Shown here piece after piece: positions 44,626-56,289 of a DNA stretch of 64,000 nt; the stretch's first letter is position 1; each line of letters begins with the position of its first letter. Origin of the DNA: Thinopyrum elongatum (Eukaryota; Streptophyta; Magnoliopsida; Poales; Poaceae); the NCBI GenBank assembly GCA_011799875.1, contig CM022300.1, forward strand, positions 167,851,837 to 167,915,836, in the 5' to 3' direction. The notes under the pieces are model-generated. The model saw only the letters and a program-made list of their open reading frames with translations, did no database searches and had not been told where the DNA came from. A program made the position numbers and the translations under genes.

Positions 44626-45017
44626 ATTCTTCTGCAGGACTATGTCTCTGGGTGCACTGAATGGATTATGGAAAGTGGATGCTCTAGTCATATGACTGGA
44701 GACAACTCGTTGTTTGTTGACCCCAACTTAACTGCTTCTCCTCTGAAGTATATCACTTTTGGCGACAACAACAAAGGAAAGGTAATTGGGGTAAAATTGC
44801 TATTTCCAAGGACAAGTCTATTGGTGATGTGTTGCTTGTTCAATCCCTTGGATTCAATCTTATGTCAGTTGGCAAGCTATGTGATTTAGGCATGCTAGTC
44901 TTATTCTCTATTTCCAAATGCATTGTCTTCATGGCCTCTGACCATTCCTTCGTCTTTGAGGGAATTAGAAAGGGTGATCTTTATATTGTGGATTTCTCTA
45001 AGGGTCCCTTAGTATAA
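44626..45017 (+). pseudogene. Element E protease
   Basis: The copia protease motif appears as WIMESGCSSHMTGD near 44661-44702. The catalytic aspartate before SGC is glutamate in this copy. A frameshift near 44800 separates it from the downstream part (44829-45017) with LGFNLMSVGKLCDLG. It should be inactive. Confidence 0.78.
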
Positions 45018-46225
45018 ACTTGTTTGCTTGCAAAAGCAACCGAAGGTTGGCTGTGGCACCGTAGACTTGGTCATGCAGGTATGAGAAATTTGCAGACCCT
45101 GGTGAAGAAAAATCATCTCCGTGGCATTCCTGATGTAAAATTCGACAAGAATCGTCTCTGTGCTACTTGTGAATCTGGTAAATTGGCTAAGAAGCATCAT
45201 TCATCAAAGACAGTCATGACCACAACAAGACCACTGAAAATTCTTCATATGGATTTATTCGGTCCTCAAAATTATGCAAGCTTCGATGGCAGTCACTATG
45301 GTCTGGTTATTGTTGATGATTTCTCTCGATACACTTGGGTATTCTTTCTCGAAGACAAGACCTATACTCAAGATATCTACAAAAGCTTCGCTAAGAAGGC
45401 CTCAAATGAATATGATGTGCGAATCAAGCATGTAGAAGTGACAATGGAACCGAGTTCAAAAATACTCATATTGCTGAATTCCTCGATGAACATGGTATTA
45501 CTCATGAGTTCTCTGCTGCATACACTCCCCAACAAAATGGAGTTGTTGAACGAAAGAACAGAACTCTCATTGAAATGGCAAGAACTATGCTCAGTGAGTA
45601 TAAAACTCCCATTCGCTTCTGGGCTGATGCTATTAACACTGCTTGTCATGTTATCAATCGTGTTTATCTTCACAAGTTCCTTAAGAAAACTTCATATGAG
45701 CTTATCAATGGCAAGAAACCAAATGTCTCTTATCTATGTGTTTTTGGTGCACCTTGTTACATTCTTGATATGAATCATTCCTCAAAGTTTGCACCTAAAG
45801 CACATGAAGGTTTTCTTCTCGGTTATGGCTCAAACTCGCATATGTATCGAGACTATAACTCTCACCACATGAAAATTATGGAAACAGTAAATGTGCGGTT
45901 TGATGAATCTAACGGCTCCCAAAAGGAGCACCTACCAAATCTGATAGATGAACCACTGATATCGGATGCTATTCGTCAAATAGCCATTGGGAGCGTCAAG
46001 CCGGTTGAAGGAAATGCACCTGAGTCATCTGATGATGATGCTCCTATGACTCAAAGCAGAACTCGTCAAGCCACTGCCGAAGCAAATGCTCCTCCAAATG
46101 GAAATGGGAATGAAGATCCAAATGCCGATCAAAATGGCAATCCTGAAGGAAATGATGACACAAATGCTAATCCTGATGATAATGACCATCACGAAGAAAA
46201 TGCTCATCCTCGTGTGGCAAATTGA
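45018..46225 (+). pseudogene. Element E integrase
   Basis: A zinc-binding region (WLWHRRLGHAGMRNL, then CATCESGK) precedes the core with HMDLFGPQNYAS and VDDFSRYTWVFFL. A frameshift near 45433 occurs just before the second aspartate motif (RSDNGTEF). The E motif (NGVVERKNRT) and the copia C-terminal part (INGKKPNVSYLCVFG) follow in the shifted frame to 46225. The last 70 codons are Asn/Asp-rich low complexity, a linker to RT. Confidence 0.85.
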
Positions 46226-46915
46226 GTTGATCCCTCATTAATTCTCGATGAAATTGAGAATCTAGGTTATCGACCCACGACTCATTCTCACACTCATTTG
46301 GCTAACTACTATGGACATTTCTCCTTTGTTTCATTGGCAGAACCTACCAAGTATGAAGAAGCCATGAATGATCCAGACTGGATGAATGCCATGCAAGAGG
46401 AGTTGGTGCAATTTGAATTGAATGATGTATGGGAACTGGTTGACAAACTGAATCCCAAGAAGCACAATATCATCGGCACAAAATGGATTTTTTGCAATAA
46501 ATAAGATGAAAATGGTATTGTGGTGAGAAACAAAGCACGACTTGTTACTCAAGGGTACACACAGGTTAAAGGTATTGATTTCGGTGAAACATATGCTCCT
46601 GTTGCACGCCTTGAGGCAATTCGCATTCTTCTCGCTTATGCAAATTACAATGATATCTTGCTATATCAAATGGATGTGAAAAGTGCTTTCCTCAATGGTG
46701 AAATTGATGAGGAAGTTTATGTTAGACAACCACCTGGCTTTGAACACCCTGAGTTTCCTAACAAAGTTTTCAGGTTGAAGAAAGATTTATATGGGCTAAA
46801 GCAAGCCCCTCGAGCTTGGTATGACACCATGAAGAAGTTTTTGCTCGACAAAGGGTTCTAACCAGGATCCACAGACCCCACACTTTTCACTTGTGCTGTT
46901 GACAATGATTTATTC
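46226..46915 (+). pseudogene. Element E reverse transcriptase, left part
   Basis: The copia RT start (EPTKYEEAMNDPDWMNAMQE, then NIIGTKWIF) meets a TAA near 46501; after it KARLVTQGYTQ, YAPVARLEAIR, QMDVKSAFLNGEI and LYGLKQAPRAWY continue to a TAA near 46859. Element G cuts the domain at 46915. Joining to 59180 across one copy of TATTC keeps the frame, and the YVDD box lies on the far side. Confidence 0.87.
46911..46915. repeat. Target site duplication of element G, left copy (TATTC)
   Basis: TATTC precedes the terminal TG of element G and is repeated exactly at 59175-59179. Confidence 0.9.
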
Positions 46916-47722
46916 TGTCGGCGTACGACACCTATGGGATCCGAAGGACCCCTTTACGATTCGGCAGGGAGAGAGGTATGCACAAAGAGCAGAACCAATG
47001 ATCAACGCGAGGGGATTTTTACCCAGGTTCGGGCCGCTGATCAGTGTAAAACCCTACTCCTGCTTTAGTTTATTATCAGTGTTTTCGTCCCAGTTCTTGA
47101 AGCGCTTGCAATGAACAGTGTCTTTGTGCAGCAGCTACGCATGCAGAATGGGCCGAGAGTGCTCTCTCTAGAGTCCTCTCTCCTATAGCAGTTGCCTTGG
47201 GCCTCCTTTTATATGCTCAAAGGGGTCACCACAGTGGCAAACTGTTCATATACGAGGTGGAAAGTAGCTACAGGGTTATCATACCTAACCACTGACAGTT
47301 TAGGACAAATGCATTTAATGCACCGTGAGGTGTCCGTTTAGGTGTCCTTACTTTCTTGGGGATGGAAAAAGGGGCCATCCCATCAGCACCGCTTAAGCTT
47401 GCCTCCACTATTGCCTTGCCACGCATCCAGAGAGGGGACCAGAATGCCAGGCTGGTCTCTGCGCTGGAGCGGTGGCACAGTGGCGGAACCTTGCCGGGTG
47501 CGAATCTTGCCGGGCTCCGCAGGCTACCTCGGCAAGATCTTGCCGGGAGCCGAGTCTCTGGTCTCTAGTTCTCCTTATCTTCTGATCCTTGGCCTGAATG
47601 TCTCTTTGATAGCCTGGGATTAATCTTCAGCTATTCCCCCGACAAGCCTTGCCGCAGGTATGGCTACAGCTGCCCGTGCACAAGTATGGGGTACTAAAGG
47701 CCCAATATTTAGTACACCGACA
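46916..47722 (-). repeat. Element G 3' LTR (left copy, 807 bp)
   Basis: It starts TGTCGGCGTACGAC and ends TAGTACACCGACA. On the minus strand TATAAAAGG is at 47205-47213 and the conserved R/U5 block at 47009-47068. The adjoining minus-strand GGCCTGGGGGCTCC (47723-47736) is the polypurine tract. CTTGCCGGG repeats give the LTR a repetitive core at 47500-47560. Confidence 0.9.
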
Positions 47723-48120
47723 GGAGCCCCCAGGCCTAGGCCACACATGAGTGCGAGGCATTGTTGGGCTAGGCCCAAACAGTGCGCGGGCATGCATGGC
47801 AGGGGTTAACTGCTTGTAATTATTCCGCTTACTGTGCTTCCCCACTATGCGCGTTGAATGCGTGACGTGGGAAGCGTGTGCTGAACGGCCGCGGCCGCAG
47901 CACGCTCGTATAGGCGTATTCACATTGGGCAGTAAAAGAGGCAGCCTCGCTCCTTCTCCATAAAAAGGAATCCGCAGAGGCACTGCTCATTTACCCCCTC
48001 TTCTTTCCAATCTAGAATCCGCCATTACCTTCTCGCTCCCGAGCCCAGAGCAGAACTTCTCCTCATCCGCTCACCGCCTCCGCACCCGCACTATCCTCGG
48101 CTTCCGCCTTTGCAACCGCC
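47723..48120 (+). promoter_or_regulatory. Promoter and leader region of the antisense gene in element G
   Basis: The region between the polypurine tract and the ATG at 48121 contains a TATA-like CATAAAAA at 47959-47966, followed by a C-rich leader (CTCTTCTTTCC, TCCTCATCCGCTCACC). The TATA-to-ATG distance is about 155 bases. It parallels the antisense promoters of A, B and C. Confidence 0.45.
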
Positions 48121-49775
48121 ATGCCGCCCAAGGCTAGCAAGGGCAAAGGCAAGGGCAAGGAGACAAAAGCTGATGTCCCGGAGAGCGAGCTAGCGAAGAT
48201 GCGGAAGAAGTACGTCGTCCTCGCTCCGACGCTCGACACGAAAGCCTTGAAGAACCGGTACCAGTGCATGTGGGCGAGGAAGACGAGTGCTCACCCCGCG
48301 ACTTGTGTGGCTGCAGGTTCTTCTTCCAAAGGTGGACCAGATAGATATCCCTTCTTCGCCGCTTATTTTTATTGTGGGCTCTGTCCTCCATTCTCCGATT
48401 TCCTTATTGACATCATGTACACATACGGCTTCCATCTCCTAGTTTCACGCCAAATGCCATAACATGCATGTCTGTCTTTGCTCATCTTTGCGAAAACTTT
48501 GCCGGAGTAGTTCCCAACACTGCCCTCTTCCGCCACTACTTTATTCCTCGCATCCAAAAAGGGGAAGCCCTTTCCGGTTTTATCGCCTGGATCCCAAGGG
48601 CATGGAACAAGGAGATATATCCAGATGGGGTTTACTGCGAGAAGTGGGAAGAATGGCGGTCCGAGTGGTGCTGGATCAAGGAAGAAGATCCCCATCCATT
48701 CTGTTCGCCCTGACAGTAGAAGGCGGTCCATGGCGAGGACTGGATTGATTTCGATGCTCAAGATGACAAGCTCACGATCGTCACCACCAGAATCCTCCGT
48801 TTGAAAGCTGCCGGGCTCACAATAGAGATGATTGGCTCTGACTTCCTTCCCGCCACATCGCCCCTCTGCAGAATAAGGGGAGACCAGCTTGGGAGTTCCA
48901 GAACGCGGCAGACATCATGAAGCTGCGCCCCGGACTGAACAATAACTTGACAATCATGCAGCTTGGCGCTCTCCGCCACAGGCTATTTCAGCGCGAGGAC
49001 AAGCATAAGTTGCCGGCGGGAATTATCCCTTTGTGAAACAACTCCGCCCTGGGGTCAATCATTGCCACAATGCCAATGTTCAACGCCCATGGCCTTGACG
49101 CGACTTGGGTCAAGCCATCTGCGGAGCAGGCACAAAAGTTCTTCGACGACTTGTCGGAGAGGGCCATCCGGGAAGAAACAAACCTCGTCCGCGCCACCAC
49201 TGATGAAGAAGTGGCGTATATTGCCACTAGGGTGGAAGAGACGAATCTTGCCACGGAGGCCGGCAGCGTCGGCTTCACGGAATGGGAAACCAGTGACGCG
49301 GAAGTCATATTGGAAGAGAATCCTGCCGGGGAGGATAAGGCTGCCGGGGAAGAAAGCGGCGCAGCCGCCGAGAGCTCATCTGACGAGGACGCAGCCGAAG
49401 AACGGCCGCAGGAGGAGCCCCCAGCTCCAAAGAAGGCAAAGCGTGTCCTTCGAAAAGCCGCCTCTCGCGTCCCAGCAAGCCAACCTTCTTTGAGCAGCGA
49501 GTCTCCCGGCAAGAAGGCGGCCGGCAAGGCTGCACCGCGGCAAGGAGTTCGAAGCAACCCGTGTGGCGCACGAGACACACACCTGCGGCAACCACTGGGG
49601 CGGCAGGGGCGTCTCACACAACAGCACCAGAGGCTGAGGCAGCAGAGTCACGCCAACCCCCTGCACCTGCCGCAGCCAAGCGACCCAGGACCCCTCCTCC
49701 GCCTCCCCATACGAACACTGCAACGGAGGTCTATTTCGACATCTCCGGTTTCAGCCTGGAACAAGAAGAGGAAGA

Positions 49776-49856
49776 GTAAGTATCCTGTCACAGCCTTTAT
49801 CTCCCAAATTCTGAATTCGATTGATCTGATTGCCTTGCTTTGTCTTGTCTCTAAAG
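49776..49856 (+). other. Candidate intron 1 of the element G antisense gene
   Basis: The donor GA|GTAAGT and acceptor CTCTAAAG enclose 81 T-rich bases. Removing them avoids a TAA at 49777 and joins two open frames in phase. Confidence 0.65.
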
Positions 49857-50005
49857 TGATGCAGAAACTTTGGCGGAAAGGATGGCGAAGAGGGCGAAGA
49901 CTTCCATGGGCGACGAGCCCTCGACAAGCTCTGCAAGCGTGCCAGAAACTATCATCATCAGCCCGGAGCTTAGCCCTCGACGCAGCCCCCAGCGCAGCCC
50001 CCAGC

Positions 50006-50080
50006 GTGAGTCCACTACTCATTTTCCGCTGGCGGGTGTTGAGGTTTCTACCTTTACCGTTGATATCTTTGGGCTTGTAG
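50006..50080 (+). other. Candidate intron 2 of the element G antisense gene
   Basis: GTGAGT at 50006 and GGGCTTGTAG ending at 50080 enclose 75 bases. The length is a multiple of three and contains no stop, so retention would also be tolerated. Confidence 0.4.
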
Positions 50081-50293
50081 GAGAAGAACAACAACAGGGA
50101 GAGTCATTGGATGACGCCCCCGTCGTGCCGCCCCCGTCAACCACGCTGCCCGCAAGCGCATCTCCGGCAAGAGCTCCTACCGACGAGCCTACCTTGCTGG
50201 AGGAGGAGCTGGCAAACATGGGCACCGGCAACCTTTTCCCGGCAACCAATGTTGTCGGGAGGGGTGAAGCTACCCCTCAACAGCTCGACGCAG

Positions 50294-50402
50294 GTGACTG
50301 CTTACCCCAAAGCACTTGTTATTCTTTCCTTTATCTTTCTCTCTCTTTGTCTTCTTGAACTTCAATCTCGATCTTATTTTGTTTCCCTCCTTCGTCCTTC
50401 AG
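50294..50402 (+). other. Candidate intron 3 of the element G antisense gene
   Basis: CAG|GTGACT at 50294 and a long pyrimidine tract ending CGTCCTTCAG at 50402 enclose 109 bases. The retained frame would stop at 50358, whereas splicing continues in phase into the coiled-coil exon. Confidence 0.65.
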
Positions 50403-52089
50403 AATTCCCCGTGATGGAACACATGGAGATCGACGTTGTCATCGAGGAGACCGCCAGAGATGCTGCCGCCGAAGCTGACAAGATCGCTGATAGCGAGGCC
50501 GCCAAAGACGCCACTGTCAAGGTCAGCGAAGCTGCTGCCGAGGAAGCCGCCAAGGAATCTGCCGAGAGGGCCGGCGAGGAGACTAATGACCATACTGACG
50601 GCATTTCTGCCGTAGGAGCGCCAGGTGCTACACGGGCCACAGAGCCCCCAGCCACTGGTGAGACGATTGTCGAGGATCACCCATCGACATCCGAGGCTCC
50701 CTCATCGAGCAAATATCTCAAGGTTGGCGACAACCTATTCGACAACTTGCCGGGGACGACAAGCATTGGAGCGCCGACCGAAGGGGAAACTTTTGATGAA
50801 GAAATCATCACCGCTGCCAGGCTTGAGATCGTCGATGAACCAAGCGCCAGCAGCGACAAATCTGAAGAAGATCAGCTCCTCCAGGCCATGGGCGATAATT
50901 TCCGCAAGCTCCAAGCGCTCCATCGTGCTCGAAAGGAGAAGGCAGACTCCAGAGCTGCAGTTGTCGAAGCAGCCGAGGCGGATTTCCAGAAGTGCATTGA
51001 GCAAATGCAGATCTGGTACGCCGAGGCCCTTCAGGAGTTGACTGCCAGCCGGGAACAAGTGAGCCAAAGCTGGACGGAGCTCCTCCTGAGGCAATCTGAC
51101 ATAGAGAAGGCGCAAGAGGAAGCTGCGCAAAGGGTTGCCCTGAGGATGCTCTCTTGACGGAGCGCTGCATTGGGCTTGACGCTCACGAAGAAGATCTTGC
51201 CGCGCGCGAGCAGGCACTTGCTGCCAAACTCTGCGGCAAGGACGAAGAAATTGAAAAGCTTGTCGTACAGCAGACCCAGGAGCTGGAGCAGAAGCACAAG
51301 GAGGCGCTCGAAGCTTTAACTGTAGATCACGCCAGCAAGCTCAAGGAAACCATCGATGCCGCCGAGGCCACCAAGAATGAGCTGAGCAACAAAGTGAAGA
51401 AGCTGGAGGTGGATCTTGAGGAGCACAGCAAGAAGCTCTCAACGCTCAAAGGTGACAGGGAGAAAACTCTCCACAGCCTGGCGGAGATGCAAATTGCTAT
51501 ATCCGACAAGACCAAGCAGCTCTCTTCAGCCAACGATGCCATTGCCGATCTGAGGCTGAAGCTGACCACGCTGGAAAAGTCTCTTGAGGGCGGCAGGGCC
51601 CGCGAGAAGGCCCTAAGCAAAGATCTCCAGAATGAGAGGAACTTGCTTAAGAGCGCTGCCGCCGCCCAAATTGACTATGAGAAGGGTGTGAAAATCTGGA
51701 CTGATCGACTTGTCGACACCGTGGAGAAGCTCACAGCACAACTGTCAACCATGGGCCGGGATGGCCTGCAAAACTTCAGGTATTCCTCTGAAGAAAGGAT
51801 ATCCCCGAGCGCCAAGCTGACCATGTTCTTCGAAAGCAGCATTGATGCTCTGAAGCTGCTCCAGTCCAACCGAGCGACCCAACTGGCCAATGAATCCCGC
51901 AAACTTTGCCGGGCCGTCCTCCGCAAGGTACTCATCAAGGTGGTGCATAAGAACCCTGGCGTTGACCTCACCAACATGCTCGACTGCTTGCCGAAGGATG
52001 CAGATCTCAAGGCACTTGAGGAGCTTGTCGTGCCCATCCTTGAGAAGGTAGATTCAATCAAGAGGGTTGAAGGCCAGCGCAGGGACTAG

Positions 52090-52882
52090 TCGTCTCACTT
52101 TTCCTTGCCGCCACCATTCCATGCCAAGGACAATTTAGTCTTAAGTTAGAACTGCGGCAATTATTGATGTAATATAACTCGCTATGATTGAGTACATGCA
52201 TGCTATTTCCACTATCTGATTTCTTTCCGTATGGTATACGCCCTATGCTTACTGGAAACTTGCTGGCGTGCAACCTGCCGTGAGCGCTGGGTGCGGGACT
52301 TCAGCAGCCTACTGGAGGTGCAGCAGCCGGCAAGACACCTTGGCGTTCTTGGTGCAGCCACATAGACTATTGAGCGGACTCGAAACAAAATAAGGGCGCA
52401 ACCAATTACGACAAGGGTTCCTTCACGAGCAGGTTTTCCATACAAGGGCTGAAATCGTCTAAAGAAAATAGCCTGATAGTAAAAATTGAAAAACTTGCTC
52501 AAAGTTTCGCAACTTAGCTTTCTGTCGCTGTACTCCTTCCGGCAAGACATCAATTTTGAACATCGCCCATTGGTATCCATACCTTCCTTCCGCCCAGCAA
52601 ACTTGCGCACGAGGGAACCTTCTATCGCTTGAGAAAAAGAAAGAAGAGAAAACAGAGATATGGAACCTTGGTGGTTCGTTAATGCTTACCGGGAGCAAGT
52701 GTCATACAATATCTCAGACAAGCATGCATATATATAAACATGGAGATCAAGAAGAAATGTACAACACTTAAGCTTATTCAACTTCGCACAGGGTCTGCGC
52801 CTGACTTTGTACAAAGGATTATATGCCTTGCCGGCAAGACTCATACAAAAGGAGGTTGTCGGGGCCCCCCGGCAACCGTGCC
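52090..52882. other. Element G spacer between the converging antisense gene and integrase
   Basis: No gene is seen. The region is AT-rich near 52140-52210, where the antisense transcript could end. Pol from the other strand ends at TAA 52883-52885. Confidence 0.5.
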
Positions 52883-54063
52883 TTATGGGTAGAACTTGCG
52901 AAGATGTTTGATATTCCAAGAGTTGCTCACTAGAACGCTACCCGATAAGGGCCTTCCCACTTCGGCGTCAACTTGTTTGAATTCTTGGCTGACTGAATCT
53001 GCCGAAGAACAAGGTCGCCTTCCTCAAGACTTCGGGCATGAACTTTGCAGCTATGGTAGCAGCGCAAAGCTTGCTGGTAGCGTGCAACTCGCACATCAGC
53101 CTGAAGACGATCCTCCTCAAGGAGCACAGCGTCATCTTGCCGCAGTTGCTCTTGCTCAAGCTCATCATAAGGGAGCACTCGAGGTGATCCGTATATGAGT
53201 TCCATGGGGAGAACTGCTTCCGCTTCATAAACCAGAGCGAAGGGTGTCTGGCCAGTGGCTCGATTTGGTGTCGTTCTGATTGACCAAAGAACCGCCGTCA
53301 ACTCATCAATCCAGCGCCTTCCGCACTTTTTTAGCTTGTCAAAAGTCCTGGTCCTGAGACCGCGCAGCACTTCAGCATTAGCCCTCTCCGCTTGGCCGTT
53401 GCTTCTTGGGTGGGCAACAGAGGCAAAACAAATTTTGCCGCCAAGGTCTTGGACGTATTGCATGAAGGTGCGACTTGTGAATTGTGTGCCGTTGTCGGTG
53501 ATGATCCTGTTGGGCACACCGAAATGGCAAGCTATTCCTTTAAAGAACTTGACGGCTGATTGTGCTGTCACCTTCCTCACCGCTTCCACCTCTGGCCACT
53601 TTGTGAACTTGTCGATTGCAACGTACAAGTACTCAAAGCCCCCAGTGGCACGGGGAAAAGGGCCCAGTATGTCGAGCCCCCAGACCGAAAATGGCCAGGA
53701 GAGAGGGATTGTCTGAAGGGCTTGAGCTGGCTGATGAGATTTCTTTGAATGAAACTGGCACGCTTCACACTTGGTTACTAGTGCAGCTGCATCCTGGAGA
53801 GTAGTGGGCCAAAAGAAACCTTGTCGGAATGCCTTTCCGACAAGCGCTCTTGATCCTATGTGAGAGCCACATATGCCTCCATGTATCTCTACCAATAGCT
53901 CCAGTCCATCCTCCCGAGGAATACACTTTAATTTCACAACGTTCGGTCTCTTCCTGTACAGAACGCCATCGACAAACTAGTACATGCCAGACTGACGGGC
54001 TACTTTTTTCGTTTCTTCCTGCTCCTCAGGGAGTTCTCCTGTCTGAAGAAAATGGACGATGGG
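52883..54063 (-). pseudogene. Element G integrase
   Basis: Reading leftwards, a TAG follows the linker at 54061. A further TAG lies in the FVDGVLYRK lead (near 53975), then an intact zinc-binding domain (EIHGGICGSH, CEACQFH) and core (VAIDKFTKW, TDNGTQF, NGQAERANAEV) with all three catalytic acidic residues. The frame is open from 53937 to 52930. The C-terminal region stops at GPYRVAF, a few codons before the expected end, because a short deletion and stops remove the usual KPG-type segment. Confidence 0.88.
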
Positions 54064-55389
54064 CTATGCCCATGCTGGAGCCTGGGGCTTGACAACTATG
54101 ACTAAAGGCATCTCTTTTGCCGGGGGAATGTTTGTCTCGATGGCAAGGGCCTGAGCCTCTACCGGAGCCTGTTGTTCCTCGACAGGCTTGTCGCTGATCC
54201 CGGCGATTACCTTGCCTGTGGCTCCCGCGAGCTCTGCCGGAAAGTACTGACCAGAATTCAACTTCCTTCTCTTTTCTTGCCTCATTGATGGCGCTACAGA
54301 TGGCTGAGTTAAATGGAGCACAAAAGTTCCTGGTTCCACAGGTAACTTGAGGGCAGCGCGCTTTGACAGGTCATCAGCAATACTGTTTTCGGCATGAGGA
54401 ATGTGCTTTGTTTGCAGACCGTCAAAGCGCTCTTCCATTTTTCTCACTTCATCCACATAGGCTTGCATCAATGGACTCTGATAATTTTTGTTGACTTTCC
54501 TGACAACAAGCTGCGAATCGCCTCTGATGATGAGCTTCTTGATACCAAGGTCTGCCGCGATCCTGAGACCGGCAAGCAGCCCTTCGTACTCCGCAGTGTT
54601 GTTTGTAGAGCTCTCCCGGGGAAAATGCATCTGAATTACATACTTGAGGTGCTCTCTGGTGGGTGCGACAAGCAGCACGCCAGCACCGGCGCCTTGCAGC
54701 GAGAAAGCCCCGTCAAAGTACATAATCCATTCTCGATCTGTTTCCTTGCCGGCAAGAGTCGTTTCTTGAATCTCTTCATCTGGCGTTGGGGTCCATTCCG
54801 TAATGAACTCCGCCAAGGCTCTGCTCTGAATTGTTGAAGTACTTTCAAACTTGAGACCAAAGCCTGACAGTTCCAACGCCCACTCCACAATCCTGCCGGT
54901 TGCCTCAGGATTTCGCAAAATCCGCTGCAATGGGAAGCGAGTGACGATGGTAATCTCATGTGCTTGAAAATAATGGCGCAGCTTCCTCGAGGCCATGAGA
55001 AGGCCGAAGAGCAACTTCTGCACACCAGAGTATCTTGGCCTAGCTCCCTGTAAAAGGGAGCTGACAAAATAAACTGGGTGCTGCACCATCTTCCTCTTTT
55101 GCACTGATTCCTCTGACTACGCAGATCCTGTCTTGCCGGCACCAGACCTTGCCGTGGAAGATCCCAGCGCGTCACTTGACGGTCCTGCCGCTGCCGTTGC
55201 CTCCTCGTCGGCTTCTCTCTGCGCCACTAACACAGCACTAACCACTTGATTTTTTGCCGCTAGATATAACAGCAACGACTCTTGTGGCCTAGGTGCGACT
55301 AGCGCCGGCGGAGAGGAGAGGTACCTCTTCAAATCTTGCAGCGCTGCCTCCGCTTTCAGAGTCCATCTCATTGGACCTGCCTTCTTCAA
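54064..55389 (-). pseudogene. Element G RNase H and second RNase H
   Basis: The connection domain (LKRYLSSPPALVAPRP) and linker (55117-55389) end at a TAG near 55117. The frame 55104-54064 then carries the RNase H core (SGVQKLLFGLLMASRKLRHYF) and the archaeal-like second RNase H (MYFDGAFSLQGAGAG, TAEYEGLLAGL, LIIRGDSQLVV, HAENSIADDLS). The second domain keeps its acidic residues. Element B's homologous region was used as comparison for the element A insertion point. Confidence 0.87.
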
Positions 55390-56289
55390 AATTTTGAAAA
55401 AGGGCAGGGCACGCTCAGCGGATTTGGAGATGAACCTGCTTAAGGCAGCAACGCAGCCGGCAAGACGACGTACATCCTTGATGCATCTTGGCGCTTCGAT
55501 CTGCTCAATAGCTTTGATCTTGTCGGGGTTCGCCTCGATCCCTCACTGAGATACAAAGAACCCGAGAAGCTTGCCGGAAGGGATGCCAAACACACACTTC
55601 TCAGGATTGAGCTTTAAATTGATCTTGCACATATTTGTAAATGTTTCTTCTAGATCTTGTATGAGCGTCACTTTATCCTTGGTTTTGACCACTATGTCAT
55701 CCATGTATGCTTCCATATTTCTATGTAGCTAAGGCTTAAAACCAATTTGGACCGCACTCGCAAATGTAGAACCAGCACTTTTCAACCTGAAAGGCATTCG
55801 TATAAAACAATATGTACCACATGGGGTGATAAATGCGGTCTTTTCTTCATCTTCTTTTGCCATGAAGATCTGATGATATCCTGAGTAGGCATCAAGGAAC
55901 GACAGTAGGTCACAACCAGCAGTGGAGTCCACAATCTGGTCGATGCACGGCAAGGGGAAAGGATCTTTTGGATAGGCTTTATTGATGTCTGTATAATCAA
56001 TACATAGCCTCCATTTCCCATTCGCCTTGCACACTACAACCGGATTGGCCAACCACGTTGGGTGAAGCACTCCTCTGACCAAACCTGCAGCTTCCAACTT
56101 CCTGATTTCTTCGGTAATGAATTCTTGCCGCTCCAAGGCTTGCTTACTCACCCTCTGCTTGATGGGCCGCACGTGAGGACAGATAGCAAGGTGGTGCTCA
56201 ATTACCTCCCTGGAAACACCGGGGATGTCAGATGGTTGCCATGCAAACACATCGACATTCGCCCGCAGGAAGGCAACGAGCGCGCTTTC
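55390..56289 (-). pseudogene. Element G reverse transcriptase
   Basis: From FAWQPSDIPG (56250) the palm motifs HPTWLANPVVVCKANG, CIDYTDINKAYPKDP and FLDAYSGYHQIF are open to a TAG near 55729 (a glutamine codon in element C). The YMDD box (EAYMDDIVVKTKDK near 55700) is intact. A second stop lies in the tether near 55545, at the place of arginine in C. The frame is otherwise continuous. Confidence 0.87.

Larger units (their letters stand above)
48121..52089 (+). pseudogene. Spliced antisense gene of element G: gypsy-type-transposon-like N-terminus and coiled coil
   Basis: ATG 48121 opens a lysine-rich start (MPPKASKGKGKGKETKADV). A domain follows with FFAAYFYCGLCPPFSDFL, PNTALFRHYFIPRI and WIPRAWNKEIYPDGVY; this pattern resembles Pfam Transposase_28 ('putative gypsy type transposon'). 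Then come LQNKGRPAWEF, an acidic Ala/Glu-rich region, three candidate introns, and about 550 residues of heptad-rich coiled coil (50414-52089) ending VEGQRRD. Breaks: a frameshift near 48440, TGA at 48711, a stop near 49036, and frameshifts near 49550 and 51143. The spliced model is about 1,230 codons. Its role is unknown; despite the domain name there is no evidence of transposase activity. Confidence 0.65.

Noticed and set aside
48121..52089. Antisense gene of element G as an independent DNA transposon or captured host gene inserted later
   Set aside because: No terminal inverted repeats or target duplication were seen around it, and related elements carry antisense genes at the same position, so it is better treated as part of element G.
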